From Mycobacterium shigaense (GTDB lineage: Bacteria; Actinomycetota; Actinomycetes; Mycobacteriales; Mycobacteriaceae), in NCBI RefSeq assembly GCF_002356315.1, contig NZ_AP018164.1, forward strand, positions 124,001-188,000: a stretch of 64,000 nt of DNA, written 5' to 3'. Every line of letters starts with the position of its first letter. Position 1 is the stretch's first letter. Positions 27,794 to 38,519 of the stretch are shown piece by piece. The notes under the pieces are model-generated. The model was not told where the DNA came from, did not search any database, and saw only the letters and a list, made by a program, of their open reading frames with translations. The position numbers and the translations under genes are program-made.

Positions 27794-29607
27794 ACACGCA
27801 CGGCACCTATGTCGTGGCCACCGCCGGCCACGTAGACCACGGCAAAAGCACGTTGATCCGGGCCCTGACCGGGATGGAACCCGACCGCTGGGCCGAGGAA
27901 CGCCGCCGCGGGCTGACCATCGACCTCGGCTTCGCGTGGACCACGCTGCCGTCCGGGCGCGAGATCTCCTTCGTCGACGTGCCCGGCCACCAGCGCTTTC
28001 TGGGCAATACTCTGGCCGGGCTGGGTCCGGCGCCGGTGGTCTGCTTCGTCGTCGCCGCCGACGAGGGCTGGCAGGCGCAATCCAGCGATCACCGCGACGC
28101 GATCGCCGCGCTGGGCATCGAGCACGGCCTCATCGTGATCACCCGCGCCGACCGCGCACCCGACCGGGCGGACGACGCCCTCGCGCAAGCGCGCACGGAA
28201 CTGGTCGGAACCGGACTGCGCGATGCGCCCGGCCTGATCGTGTCGGCGGTCGAGGGCGCCGGGTTACCGGAATTGCGCGCCACCCTGGACCGGGTGCTGG
28301 CCCAACTGCCTCCACCGCAGACCGCCGCCCGGCTGCGGCTTTGGGTCGATCGCTGCTTCTCCATCGCCGGGGCGGGCACCGTCGTGACCGGCACTTTCGC
28401 GGCCGGCAGCCTGGCCCGCGGGGACCGGCTCGATCTGCTCGGCGCCGAGACCCGCTCGGTGGTCATCCGGGGCCTGCAGAGCCGCGGCAGGCCCTACCCG
28501 GCGGTGGGACCGGTGGCTCGCGTGGCACTCAACCTGCGCGGCGTCTCGCGCGACGCCGCCCGGCGTGGCGACGCGCTCCTCACCCCGGGTGCGTGGCTCA
28601 CCACCCACGCGCTCGACGTGCGCCGCACCACCGGCGATCCGCTGACCGAAGGTCCGGCCGGGGTGATCGCCTATGTCGGCACGGCGGCCGTGCCCGCCCG
28701 GCTGCGACCGTTCGACGACGACCACGCCCGGCTCACCCTCGACCGGCAATTACCGCTGATCCTCGGCGACCGATTGGTGCTGCGAGACCCGGGTGGCAGC
28801 CGAGCCCTGGGCGGCGTCCTGGTACTCGACGCCGACCCGCCCGCGTTGCGGCGACGCGGGGACGGCGCGCGCCGGGCCGCGGCGCTGAGCGGGCTGGACG
28901 TCTCCGGCGACCTCACCGCCGAGGTGGCCCGCCGGGGCGCGGTCCAAGAAAGCCACCTGCGCCGGCTGGGCCTGTTGCACGGCGCCGACAGCACGCCGCC
29001 CGCCGGGGTACGCGTGCTCGACGGCTGGTGGGTGCACGCGGCGACCTACGACGCGTGGCGGCACCGCCTGCAGGCCGCGGTGACCGAACTGCATACGCGA
29101 GATCCCTTGGCCGAGGGCCTGTCTCGCGGGGCTGCCCGGGACTTGCTGGAGCTGCCCGACGAGTCGCTGCTCGATGCGCTGGCCCGGGACGCCGGCCTCG
29201 AACAGGGCGGCGGCCACATCCAGGCGGCCGGGGCGCCCGACGACCTCGGTGCCGCCGAAGCCGCAGTCAGCGAACTGGAGGCCCGGCTGTGCGCCGAGCC
29301 GTTCCACGCACCGGAGGCCGACGACCTGTCGGCGCTGCGCCTCGGCGCCCGGGAGTTAGCCGCGGCCGAACGCGCCGGGCGGGTGCTGCGGTTGCGCGAC
29401 GGCTCGCAGACCGGGATCGTGCTGCTGCCGACGGCACCCGCATTGGCCATGCGCGCTCTTGCCCGGCTCGACCAGCCGTTCACCACAAGCCAAGCGCGCC
29501 AGGCTCTTGACACCTCTCGACGTGTCGCGATTCCGTTGCTGGAACACCTTGACGCGCGGGGCTGGACCCGCCGATTGGATGCCGGTCACCGCGAGGTCGT
29601 GCGCTGA
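27790..29607 (+). CDS. selB: Selenocysteine-specific elongation factor, uncertain start
   Basis: About 605 residues. EF-Tu-like GTPase that brings Sec-tRNA to UGA codons marked by a SECIS. G1 is GHVDHGKST (13-21), then ERRRGLTIDLGFAW, G3 DVPGHQRFL and G4-like VITRADRAP. AGTVVTGTFAAGSL belongs to domain 2, and the last 250 residues are winged-helix repeats for SECIS binding (end: PLLEHLDARGWTRRLDAGHREV). No ATG, GTG or TTG lies at the expected place. CTG 27790 overlaps the selA stop as CTGA and gives a normal N-terminus. GTG 27814 would leave only MATAGHVDHG and trim the first strand. Confidence 0.93.
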   Translation: MNTHGTYVVATAGHVDHGKSTLIRALTGMEPDRWAEERRRGLTIDLGFAWTTLPSGREISFVDVPGHQRFLGNTLAGLGPAPVVCFVVAADEGWQAQSSDHRDAIAALGIEHGLIVITRADRAPDRADDALAQARTELVGTGLRDAPGLIVSAVEGAGLPELRATLDRVLAQLPPPQTAARLRLWVDRCFSIAGAGTVVTGTFAAGSLARGDRLDLLGAETRSVVIRGLQSRGRPYPAVGPVARVALNLRGVSRDAARRGDALLTPGAWLTTHALDVRRTTGDPLTEGPAGVIAYVGTAAVPARLRPFDDDHARLTLDRQLPLILGDRLVLRDPGGSRALGGVLVLDADPPALRRRGDGARRAAALSGLDVSGDLTAEVARRGAVQESHLRRLGLLHGADSTPPAGVRVLDGWWVHAATYDAWRHRLQAAVTELHTRDPLAEGLSRGAARDLLELPDESLLDALARDAGLEQGGGHIQAAGAPDDLGAAEAAVSELEARLCAEPFHAPEADDLSALRLGARELAAAERAGRVLRLRDGSQTGIVLLPTAPALAMRALARLDQPFTTSQARQALDTSRRVAIPLLEHLDARGWTRRLDAGHREVVR

Positions 29608-29624
29608 GAACGATAATCGGGGGG

Positions 29625-30977
29625 ATGTTTGATTCGATTCGGCTGCCGATGCGGGTGCTGTCTTTGCGCACCATCGTCATCGTGGCGCAACTCGGCGTCA
29701 TCGCCCTCGTCGTCACGTTGGGCGTCTGGGTGTGGGTCGGCGTCACCAACGACCAATACAGCCAGCTCGACCGGCGCCTGGATTCGGTGAACAGCCTCGG
29801 CGACATCAACACGCTGCTCAATAGCCCGCAGCAAACCAGCGCCGATCGGCCGTCGCCGGACGGCAATGTGGTGCGGACCGCCCGGATCGGGGGTGTCACG
29901 GTGTCGGTGCCCAGCAACATCGTGGTGCCCAAACTCGACGACGGTTATGCGAACACCACCATCAACGGCGTGAAGTACCGTGTGCGCACCTTCTCCGCGG
30001 GCCCGGCGTCGATCGCGCTGGCGGCGCCGCTGGCCGAGGCACAGCACCGGATCAACGAATTGCATCTGCGGGTCCTGTTGATCTGTGGCGGCGTCATTAC
30101 CGGCACCGTCCTGGTCGGCTGGGTGATCTCGCTGATCATGGTCAATCCCTTCCTGCTGCTGGCCCGCCAGGCTCGCGCCATCAACGCCAAGTCCAGCCCG
30201 GACGAGGTTCAGGTCCGCGGCGTGCGTGAGGCCGTCGAGATCGCCGAGGCGGTCGAGGGCATGCTGGATCGCATCGGCAGGGAGCAACAGCGCACCACGG
30301 CCGCGCTTGAATCGGCGCGCGACTTCGCCGCCGTCGCCTCCCACGAACTGCGGACGCCGCTGACCGCGATGCGGACCAACTTGGAGGTGCTGTCCACTCT
30401 CGAGCTCGGCCCCGAGCAGCGCCAGGAGGTGCTCGGTGACGTCATCCGCACCCAGAGCCGGATCGAGGCCACGCTGACCGCTCTCGAGAGGCTGGCGCAG
30501 GGCGAGCTGACGACCGTCGATGACTTCGTCCCCTTCGACATCACCGAGCTGTTGGACCGCGCCGCGCACGACGCGCCGCGCACCTACCCGAACGCGGTGG
30601 TGTCGCTGGTGCCGTCGCCGACGGTGTTGATGATCGGTCTGCCGACGGGTCTTCGGCTGGTGATCGACAATGCCATCGCCAACGCCGTCAAACACGGCGG
30701 GGCCACCAAGATTCAGCTCACCGTGAGTAGTTCCGGTGAGGGAGTCGAGATCACTATCGACGACAACGGGACGGGTGTTCCCGAGGAGGAACGCACCGCG
30801 GTGTTCGCACGCTTCTCGCGCGGGTCGACGGCATCGCGATCGGGGTCCGGGCTGGGCTTGGCGCTCGTCGCCCAGCAGGCCGAATTGCACGGCGGCAGCG
30901 CCTCCTTGCATGCCAGCCCGCTGGGCGGAACGCGCCTGCTGCTGAAGCTCGCCGGCGATGGCCGCGGACCCGACTGA
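29625..30977 (+). CDS. PrrB-like sensor histidine kinase without adjacent regulator
   Basis: 450 residues. Helix at about 17-40, extracellular part to about 147, second helix 148-173, then HAMP. The H-box DFAAVASHELRTPLTAMRTN has H240 as phosphorylation site. N-box DNAIANAVKHGG, DDNGTGVP and the RFSRGSTASRSGSGLGLALV boxes follow. It resembles M. tuberculosis PrrB closely from the HAMP onward and much less in the sensor part. No response regulator is found on either side. It starts 17 bases after selB and may be co-transcribed with the sel genes. Confidence 0.88.
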   Translation: MFDSIRLPMRVLSLRTIVIVAQLGVIALVVTLGVWVWVGVTNDQYSQLDRRLDSVNSLGDINTLLNSPQQTSADRPSPDGNVVRTARIGGVTVSVPSNIVVPKLDDGYANTTINGVKYRVRTFSAGPASIALAAPLAEAQHRINELHLRVLLICGGVITGTVLVGWVISLIMVNPFLLLARQARAINAKSSPDEVQVRGVREAVEIAEAVEGMLDRIGREQQRTTAALESARDFAAVASHELRTPLTAMRTNLEVLSTLELGPEQRQEVLGDVIRTQSRIEATLTALERLAQGELTTVDDFVPFDITELLDRAAHDAPRTYPNAVVSLVPSPTVLMIGLPTGLRLVIDNAIANAVKHGGATKIQLTVSSSGEGVEITIDDNGTGVPEEERTAVFARFSRGSTASRSGSGLGLALVAQQAELHGGSASLHASPLGGTRLLLKLAGDGRGPD

Positions 30978-31264
30978 TCAGGATCACTCGAAACTGTCTA
31001 GGAATCAATGCCTTTGCCATTATGTGTGCGTCACGCGCACGTAACATATGGCCCTTCATAAGATTTGCGTTCCGTATGCAGGAGGCTCGTTCGGTTGACC
31101 CGTGCGCGACCGCGCACCTACCTTCGAACCCAGCAGCCTGGCGTGCCCAGCCGGACAACGGAGTTGGTGGATCGCGTAATCGCCTGTGCTCTAACGAACA
31201 GACCGCTGCCGCTACTCGCGGGTGGTAACCATGCCCGGTTTTCAGACCTGACCAGGGAGGGTCG
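30978..31264. other. Intergenic region before the SulP gene
   Basis: 287 bases, richer in A and T in the first 100 than the surroundings. No gene or clear structured RNA was recognised. A GGGAGG ribosome site lies just before the ATG at 31265. The AT-rich part around 31000-31070 probably holds the promoter. Confidence 0.4.
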
Positions 31265-32830
31265 ATGCAGCGGAGGACACAGGCCGACAGCGAGGCCGGG
31301 CAGGGCCCGGCCTCGCGATTGGGCCGACTACGCGCGGTGATTTGCCACGACATGTCGGCGTCGCTGGTGGTTTTCCTGGTCGCGCTCCCGTTGTCGCTGG
31401 GCATCGCGATCGCCTCGGACGCGCCGGTGCTCGCCGGTCTGATCGCCGCGATCGTCGGCGGCATCGTCGGAGGGGCGATCGGCGGCTCGCCCCTGCAGGT
31501 CAGCGGTCCCGCGGCCGGGCTGACGGTCGTCGTCGCCGATCTCATCGGCGAATTCGGCTGGCAAATAACGTGTTTCATCACAGTGATCGCGGGGATCATG
31601 CAGGTTCTGTTGGGCCTCAGCCGCGTCGCGCGCGCCGCTCTGGCGATCTCGCCCGTCGTCGTCCACGCGATGCTGGCCGGCATCGGAATCACGATCGCCC
31701 TGCAGCAGGTTCACGTGCTGCTGGGCGGCGAGTCGATGAGTTCGTCGTGGGACAACGTCACAGCGCTGCCCGCGCAGATTCTGAGCGCCCACCGGCCCGG
31801 GCTCGTGCTGGGTGTGCTGGTGATCGGCATCCTGATCGCCTGGCGCTGGGCCCCGGCCAAGGTGGCCGCTGTTCCGGGCCCGCTGGTCGCCATCGTGGTG
31901 GTAACGGTTGTCTCGCTGATCTTTCCGTTTCGGGTGTCCCGCATCGAGCTGGACGGGTCGGTGCTGGAGGCGGTGCAGTTGCCAGGCATTCCCCACGGAA
32001 ACTGGGGCGCGGTCGTCGTCGGCATCGTTACCGTCACGCTCATCACCAGCGTGCAGAGCCTGCTGACCGCCGTCTCGATCGACCGGATGCATCACGGTCC
32101 GCGCACCGATTTCAATCGCGAGCTGATCGGTCAGGGCGCGTCGAACATCGTGTCCGGGGCCATCGGAGGCCTGCCGATCGCCGGCGTCATCGTCCGCAGC
32201 GCGGCAAATGTCAACGCGGGCGCTAAAACCCGCGCCTCGACGATCATGCACGGCTTCTGGATCCTTGTCTTCGCCCTGCCGTTCGCGGAGCTGGTGGAGC
32301 AGATACCGACCGCGGCACTGGCCGGGCTGCTCATCGTCATCGGGATCCAGTTGCTGCAGCCGGCCCATATCGAAACAGCGATGAAGACAGGCGATTTCAC
32401 CGTCTACCTGATCACGGTCGTCGGCGTGGTGTTCCTGAACCTGCTGCAGGGTGTGATGATCGGGCTGGCTGTGGCCATCGCCCTGACCGGGTGGCGGGTG
32501 ATACGGGCCAAGGTGGAAGCCACACCCGACGGCGACGACGAATGGCGGGTGGTCGTCGAAGGGGCGTGCACCTTCCTCGCCCTGCCCCGGTTGACGCGCG
32601 TGTTGGCCTCCGTGCCGGAGCGCACCACCGTCAACGTGCACCTGCTGGTGAATTACCTGGATCACGCCGCGCATCAGGCGATCAGCGACTGGCAGAACCA
32701 GCATCGTGCCCGCGGCGGCACGGTGGAGATCCACGGCGCCACCGAAGTAAGCCGGCTCACGCGCCGCGTCGACCACGATCCCGCGCAAGCCCATCACCTG
32801 ACACTCGTCGACGCGAAGACGCCGGCCTAA
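31265..32830 (+). CDS. SulP-family anion transporter
   Basis: 521 residues with about ten to twelve membrane helices. SulP signatures: SLVVFLVALPLSLGIAIASD, APVLAGLIAAIVGGIVGG, GSPLQVSGPAAGLTVVVADL, LLTAVSIDRM, NRELIGQGASNIVSGAIGGL. The last 100 residues form a STAS-like cytoplasmic domain. The core resembles mycobacterial Rv3273, but the fused carbonic anhydrase domain of that protein is absent. Bicarbonate or sulfate are the likely ions; the sequence cannot decide between them. Confidence 0.86.
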   Translation: MQRRTQADSEAGQGPASRLGRLRAVICHDMSASLVVFLVALPLSLGIAIASDAPVLAGLIAAIVGGIVGGAIGGSPLQVSGPAAGLTVVVADLIGEFGWQITCFITVIAGIMQVLLGLSRVARAALAISPVVVHAMLAGIGITIALQQVHVLLGGESMSSSWDNVTALPAQILSAHRPGLVLGVLVIGILIAWRWAPAKVAAVPGPLVAIVVVTVVSLIFPFRVSRIELDGSVLEAVQLPGIPHGNWGAVVVGIVTVTLITSVQSLLTAVSIDRMHHGPRTDFNRELIGQGASNIVSGAIGGLPIAGVIVRSAANVNAGAKTRASTIMHGFWILVFALPFAELVEQIPTAALAGLLIVIGIQLLQPAHIETAMKTGDFTVYLITVVGVVFLNLLQGVMIGLAVAIALTGWRVIRAKVEATPDGDDEWRVVVEGACTFLALPRLTRVLASVPERTTVNVHLLVNYLDHAAHQAISDWQNQHRARGGTVEIHGATEVSRLTRRVDHDPAQAHHLTLVDAKTPA

Positions 32831-32847
32831 GCGGCCCTTGCAATCAC

Positions 32848-32873
32848 TTGAAGTTAGGATACCCTAAGTTCAA
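32848..32873. promoter_or_regulatory. 26-bp imperfect palindrome before the methyltransferase gene
   Basis: The arms TTGAAGTTAGGAT and ACCCTAAGTTCAA are inverted repeats with 11 of 13 positions matching. It is AT-rich in a GC-rich region and ends 8 bases before the AAGGAGG ribosome site of the gene at 32893. It is probably an operator. TTAGG and CCTAA half-sites recall DtxR/IdeR-type boxes, but the spacing differs. It could also end the SulP transcript. Confidence 0.6.
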
Positions 32874-32892
32874 CGACGAGCAAGGAGGCGCT

Positions 32893-33498
32893 ATGCCGAC
32901 AACGTGGGTGGACGCATTGCTGCACAAGGCGCGCGAGAAGGGCGCCTCGCCCTATCCGCATCAGGCGGCGTTCTTCCTCAATAACCCTGTGCGCCGGGCG
33001 TTTTCCAAGCCCGGCCGGATCGTCGACGAGATCGGACTCAACGGATCCGAGCGCGTACTGGAGGTCGGGCCAGGGCCGGGCTTCTACAGCGTGGAGATCG
33101 CCCGCCGGCTCATCTACGGGCGCCTCGACCTGTTCGACCTGCAGCCCGAGATGCTGCAGAAGGCGCGGCGGGAACTCGAGCACGCCGGCTTTCACGACGT
33201 CGGCTTCACGGCGGGGCAGGCCGCCGAGGGATTCCCGTTCCCGGATCACGCGTTTGACACCGCATTCCTGGCGGCGGTGATCGGCGAGGTGCCGGACCAG
33301 CAAGCGTGCATCCGGTCGCTGGCCCGCGTGTTGAAGCCGGGCGGGCAGCTGGTGTTCGCGGAGGCGTTCCCCGACCCCGACCGCCTGAGTGTTCAGCGGC
33401 TGCGTGAACTCGCCGAGCCGGAAGGCTTCGAATTCGTCGACGCGACCGGCAATCGATGGCGAGACTTCGTGCGTTTTCGCAATGGCAACGCCGCCTGA
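32893..33498 (+). CDS. Class I SAM-dependent methyltransferase
   Basis: 201 residues with a strong ribosome site. SAM-binding motif I is VLEVGPGPGFYSVEIA (about 54-69), then DLQPEMLQKAR, FPFPDHAFDTAFLAAVIGEVPD and LKPGGQLVFAEAFPDPD, the UbiE/ArsM-like pattern. The N-terminus with PHQAAFFLNNPVRRAF is shared by a methyltransferase group of unknown substrate. The palindrome upstream suggests tight regulation, perhaps by a metal or stress signal. Confidence 0.85.
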   Translation: MPTTWVDALLHKAREKGASPYPHQAAFFLNNPVRRAFSKPGRIVDEIGLNGSERVLEVGPGPGFYSVEIARRLIYGRLDLFDLQPEMLQKARRELEHAGFHDVGFTAGQAAEGFPFPDHAFDTAFLAAVIGEVPDQQACIRSLARVLKPGGQLVFAEAFPDPDRLSVQRLRELAEPEGFEFVDATGNRWRDFVRFRNGNAA

Positions 33499-33523
33499 GG
33501 CAGTGCCGCCGCGCGTCGAGCAG

Positions 33524-33844
33524 TTACAACGGCGGGGCCTGGTCGGTCAGGTTCAGCATGAGATAGGCGATGCAGAACAGGAAGTTCAACACCAACAAGA
33601 TCAGCCCGGCAAATATCGCCGAGCGGGTGCCCTGGCGTTGCAGGCGCTTGAACTTCGCGGTGCGCTGATCGCGTTCCATCTGCGTAGCGATCAGGGCGAA
33701 ATGGATATCGGTCGCTTCGTTTTCGGTGCAGGGCATGCCCGCGAGCATCTGCTGAAGGCGATCCGGCGCGGTGTCTATTCCGACACGGGCAAACCGCCGG
33801 CTCATCCGCCGTGCCCGCCGCTTTCCCAGAATCTGATATCGCAT
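33524..33844 (-). CDS. Small protein with C-terminal membrane helix
   Basis: 106 residues from ATG 33844. A basic, helical N-terminal part (KRRARRMSRRFARVG and ERDQRTAKFKRLQRQG) precedes one membrane helix, SAIFAGLILLVLNFLFCIAYL. No family recognised. It is convergent with the methyltransferase, 25 bases apart. The longer frame to 34009 would overlap the next gene and reads as non-coding. Confidence 0.55.
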   Translation of the reverse strand: MRYQILGKRRARRMSRRFARVGIDTAPDRLQQMLAGMPCTENEATDIHFALIATQMERDQRTAKFKRLQRQGTRSAIFAGLILLVLNFLFCIAYLMLNLTDQAPPL

Positions 33845-33992
33845 GTGAACTTGGTGCGAGAGTCGTCCTCGTTCTTCGTCAAGGGGATTCGAAGCGGCTG
33901 TCACAAGCGGGAGTCTAGACCCGTTCGGGCGCTTTCGGGTGTGCAGCGCGTGATTACTTTGGCCGAATCCGATGCGCGATTTCGGGTGCTGC

Positions 33993-35330
33993 TCATGGGG
34001 CGTCGGCACCCCCGCTCATCCGCTCCGATTCGGGTAGGTCGAGGTAGCGCTCGAGGTTGCGATGCAAGTTGATCACCCGGCGTTCCTCACCCGAAAGGGC
34101 GAGGTGCGTGAAGCCCGGCTGGTGCATGCCCCGCTGTAAGCCGGCGAGCACGCGAATGTCTTGGCTCAGCACCACGCCCGGCTCGGCCGCCTCGGCGGAC
34201 AACCGAACGTCGGCCGGATTGGTGCGGGGCGCGCCCGGCGCCATCCGCGTCATCAGGAACATCACCAGCTCACCGTGATCGGGGTCCATGCCCGGGCGCG
34301 AGCACATGATCGTCAGGTGGTCGGCATTGGCCAGCAGCGTCATGTTGGGGAACACGTTGTACTGGTGCAGCCGCGTGATCCGATCGGTGTCGGCCCATTC
34401 GAGATTCACGCCCCGCGAAGCCGCGAATTCCCGGGTGCGCGCCGCGATCAGTTCCTGGACGGTCAGCCCGGCCCGGCATTCGTCGGCCGGGAAGGCCGTG
34501 CCCTGGGCCGCGCCCATTAGCGCGCCCTGGGTGTATACGTAAGCGTCCCAGACCTCTTCGTCGCTCAGCGCGCCCTCAAAGCGCGGGCTTGGCACGCCGT
34601 AGGGCTGGTCGGATTTGCCGGTATGACCCCAAATCTGTTGCGGCGCATGTATATCGTCGACGCAGCGCAGCAGCTCCGGATGCAGGGTCTGGATGTGGTA
34701 GGTCTCGCTGTAGCCGTCGGCGATCGTCTTCCAGTTTGCCTCGACGTCGACCGTGAGGCTGGCATAGCACCGGAAATCTTCCAGCTGACACCAGGCGATG
34801 TCATCGGGTATCTCCTCGAGATAGTCGAGCAATGGCATCGCGTCCGGGTCGAGATTGACGAAGACGAGCCCCGCCCAGCTGTCGACCCTAGCTGGCAGCA
34901 AGGGGAACTCGGCCAGGCGCAGCGCGCCGAAGGCCTTGCGATTGGGCACCCGCTTGAGCTTGCCGGCCAGATCCCAGGTCCATCCGTGATATCCGCACTT
35001 GAGCTCGCGCAGACCCGAACCCGAGCCGGTGCACAGCGAATTGCCGCGATGGCGGCAGGCGTTCTGAAAAGCGCGCAGCACACCGTCCTCGCCGCGGACG
35101 ATCAGCACCCCGTACGGGCCGCAGCGGTATTCGAAATAGTCGCCCGGTTCGGCGACGTGGTCGACCATGCAGGCGACCTGCCACACTTTCGGCCACATGC
35201 GTTCGGTTTCGAGCGCCGCGAACGCCGGGGAGTAATAGCGCTGCGCCGGAACCAGAGTGGGGCTCGGCGGCGGGATGCCGATGGCGTCCTCGTCGCGGCT
35301 GCGAGTCCGGTTGCCTGCGGCTGCCGTCAT
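33993..35330 (-). CDS. Rieske-type aromatic ring-hydroxylating oxygenase, alpha subunit
   Basis: 445 residues from ATG 35330; the open frame continues far upstream only as a shadow of the next gene. The Rieske centre CRHRGNSLC...KCGYHGW uses C92, H94, C112 and H115. The mononuclear iron site is DGYSETYHIQTLHPEL with H212 and H217; a distal Asp is not assigned. It would hydroxylate or dealkylate an aromatic or steroid-like substrate with a separate reductase, none of which is seen nearby. It lies 17 bases after the amidohydrolase on the same strand, so the two probably act in one pathway. Confidence 0.88.
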   Translation of the reverse strand: MTAAAGNRTRSRDEDAIGIPPPSPTLVPAQRYYSPAFAALETERMWPKVWQVACMVDHVAEPGDYFEYRCGPYGVLIVRGEDGVLRAFQNACRHRGNSLCTGSGSGLRELKCGYHGWTWDLAGKLKRVPNRKAFGALRLAEFPLLPARVDSWAGLVFVNLDPDAMPLLDYLEEIPDDIAWCQLEDFRCYASLTVDVEANWKTIADGYSETYHIQTLHPELLRCVDDIHAPQQIWGHTGKSDQPYGVPSPRFEGALSDEEVWDAYVYTQGALMGAAQGTAFPADECRAGLTVQELIAARTREFAASRGVNLEWADTDRITRLHQYNVFPNMTLLANADHLTIMCSRPGMDPDHGELVMFLMTRMAPGAPRTNPADVRLSAEAAEPGVVLSQDIRVLAGLQRGMHQPGFTHLALSGEERRVINLHRNLERYLDLPESERMSGGADAP

Positions 35331-35347
35331 GGGTCTGCCTCGGAGCC

Positions 35348-37108
<1,761 letters not shown>

Positions 37109-37402
37109 GAGTTCCTCCGGGTCTGTTCGGGGTCGCCATGGGCTGGCTGGCCGAAGCTGGTGGACACGAGACCGGGGGCCGCCCGGCCTCGGCCGCCATT
37201 TACGCTACGCCTCGTCCCGTAAATAGTGAAGGCATTCGCGGTGATGGGTTGAACGTTTCCCTGTCGGCCGCCGTGATCCGGGTTGTCTGAATCGATCGCC
37301 ACAGAAGTTGCGCACGCGATAGGCCCGTGGGTGAATTGCGTTCACCGACTTCGTTCCCACGCCGCGCGCTACCGCAGGAAAAAAGCGGAAAGGACGGTGG
37401 GC
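37109..37402. other. Divergent promoter region
   Basis: 294 bases between the amidohydrolase (minus) and the peroxidase gene (plus). No gene was seen. A short inverted repeat GTGAA-TTGCG-TTCAC occurs at about 37331-37345. AGGACGG before 37403 is the ribosome site of the peroxidase gene. Confidence 0.4.
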
Positions 37403-38519
37403 ATGCAGCCCGCTGATCGCGACAGCGAGCACAATGACGAGCCGGCCGCAGCCCCGCCACCGCGTGCACTGAGCCGCCGGGGTGCGCTGCTTGGCATCGG
37501 CGCGGTGGCCGGTGCTGCCGCGGTCGACGTGGGCGGGTTCGGCTATGCCGGTGGTTGGCTGCGGCCCGACGACCTGACCCCGCCGCGGTTCGCCGATCGC
37601 TTCGAGCATGTCTACGGCCGCCATGACGGGTTTCGGCGCAACCACGCCAAAGGCCTCAGTGCCACAGGGGTTTTCGAAAGCACCGGGGAAGCCGCGGCGA
37701 TCTGCCGGGCGGCATTGTTCCGCCGGGGCAGCGTCCCGGTGACGGGCCGGTTCTCGCTGGGCGGCGGACTGCCCGACCAGGCCGACAAGCCGGACACGGT
37801 CCGCGGCCTGGGCCTGCTGTTCCAGGCGGCCGACGGCCAGCAGTGGCGCACTGCGATGATCAACCTTCCGGTGTTCACCGACCGCACGCCGCAGGGCTTC
37901 TACGAGCGGTTGCTCGCGTCCAAGGCCGTGCCCGCCACCGGCAAGCCGGACCCGCAGAAGATGGCCGCATTCCTCGACCGGCATCCCGAGACCGCCGCCG
38001 CGCTGAAAATTATCAAGCAGACGCCGCCCAGCACGGGCTTCGCCGACAGCACGTTTCACGGCCTCAATGCCCTTCCTGTTCACCAACGGCGCCGGCGCGA
38101 CCGTTCCGGTGCGATGGTCGGCGGTGCCGCAGGCCGGCGAAACGGCCGCACCGCCGTCGCTCGGCAAGGACTACCTGTTCGACGCGCTCATCGACACGGT
38201 CGCGCAGCGGCCGGTGCACTGGCGGCTGGTTGTCACGATCGGAGAGCCGGGCGACCCGACCGACGACGCCACCACACCCTGGCCCGGGTCGCGGCGGTCG
38301 ATCGAGGCCGGCACCATCACGATCACGGCGGTGCAGACCGAGGAGGCGGGCAACGCCCGCGATGTCAACTTCGACCCGACGGTGCTGCCGGACGGCATCA
38401 CCGTCTCCGACGATCCCCTGCTGGCCGCGCGCTCGGCCGTCTACGCCCGCTCGTTCACCCGCCGCGCCGAGGAACCGAAATCGCCCAGTGAGGTCGATGT
38501 CCGCGCGATGCGCTCATGA
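37403..38519 (+). pseudogene. Tat-exported catalase-like peroxidase with a frameshift
   Basis: Catalase-fold heme peroxidase of the small SrpA-like group, about 371 residues if repaired. SRRGALLGIGAVAG near residue 29 is a Tat signal. RRNHAKGLSATGVFEST contains the heme-side His, and the terminal YARSFTRR holds the likely heme-ligand Tyr. After STFHGLNA the frame breaks: in GCCC (38069-38072) one C too many shifts it, and FLFTNGAGATVPVRW continues in the next frame to 38519. Only one base separates the two halves and both are otherwise clean, so a recent mutation or a sequencing error is likely. The repaired stop overlaps the next ATG (ATGA). Confidence 0.75.

Noticed and set aside
32848..32873. 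IdeR iron box
   Set aside because: The half-sites look similar, but the distance between TTAGG and CCTAA is 4 rather than about 9 bases, so it is listed only as an unspecified operator.
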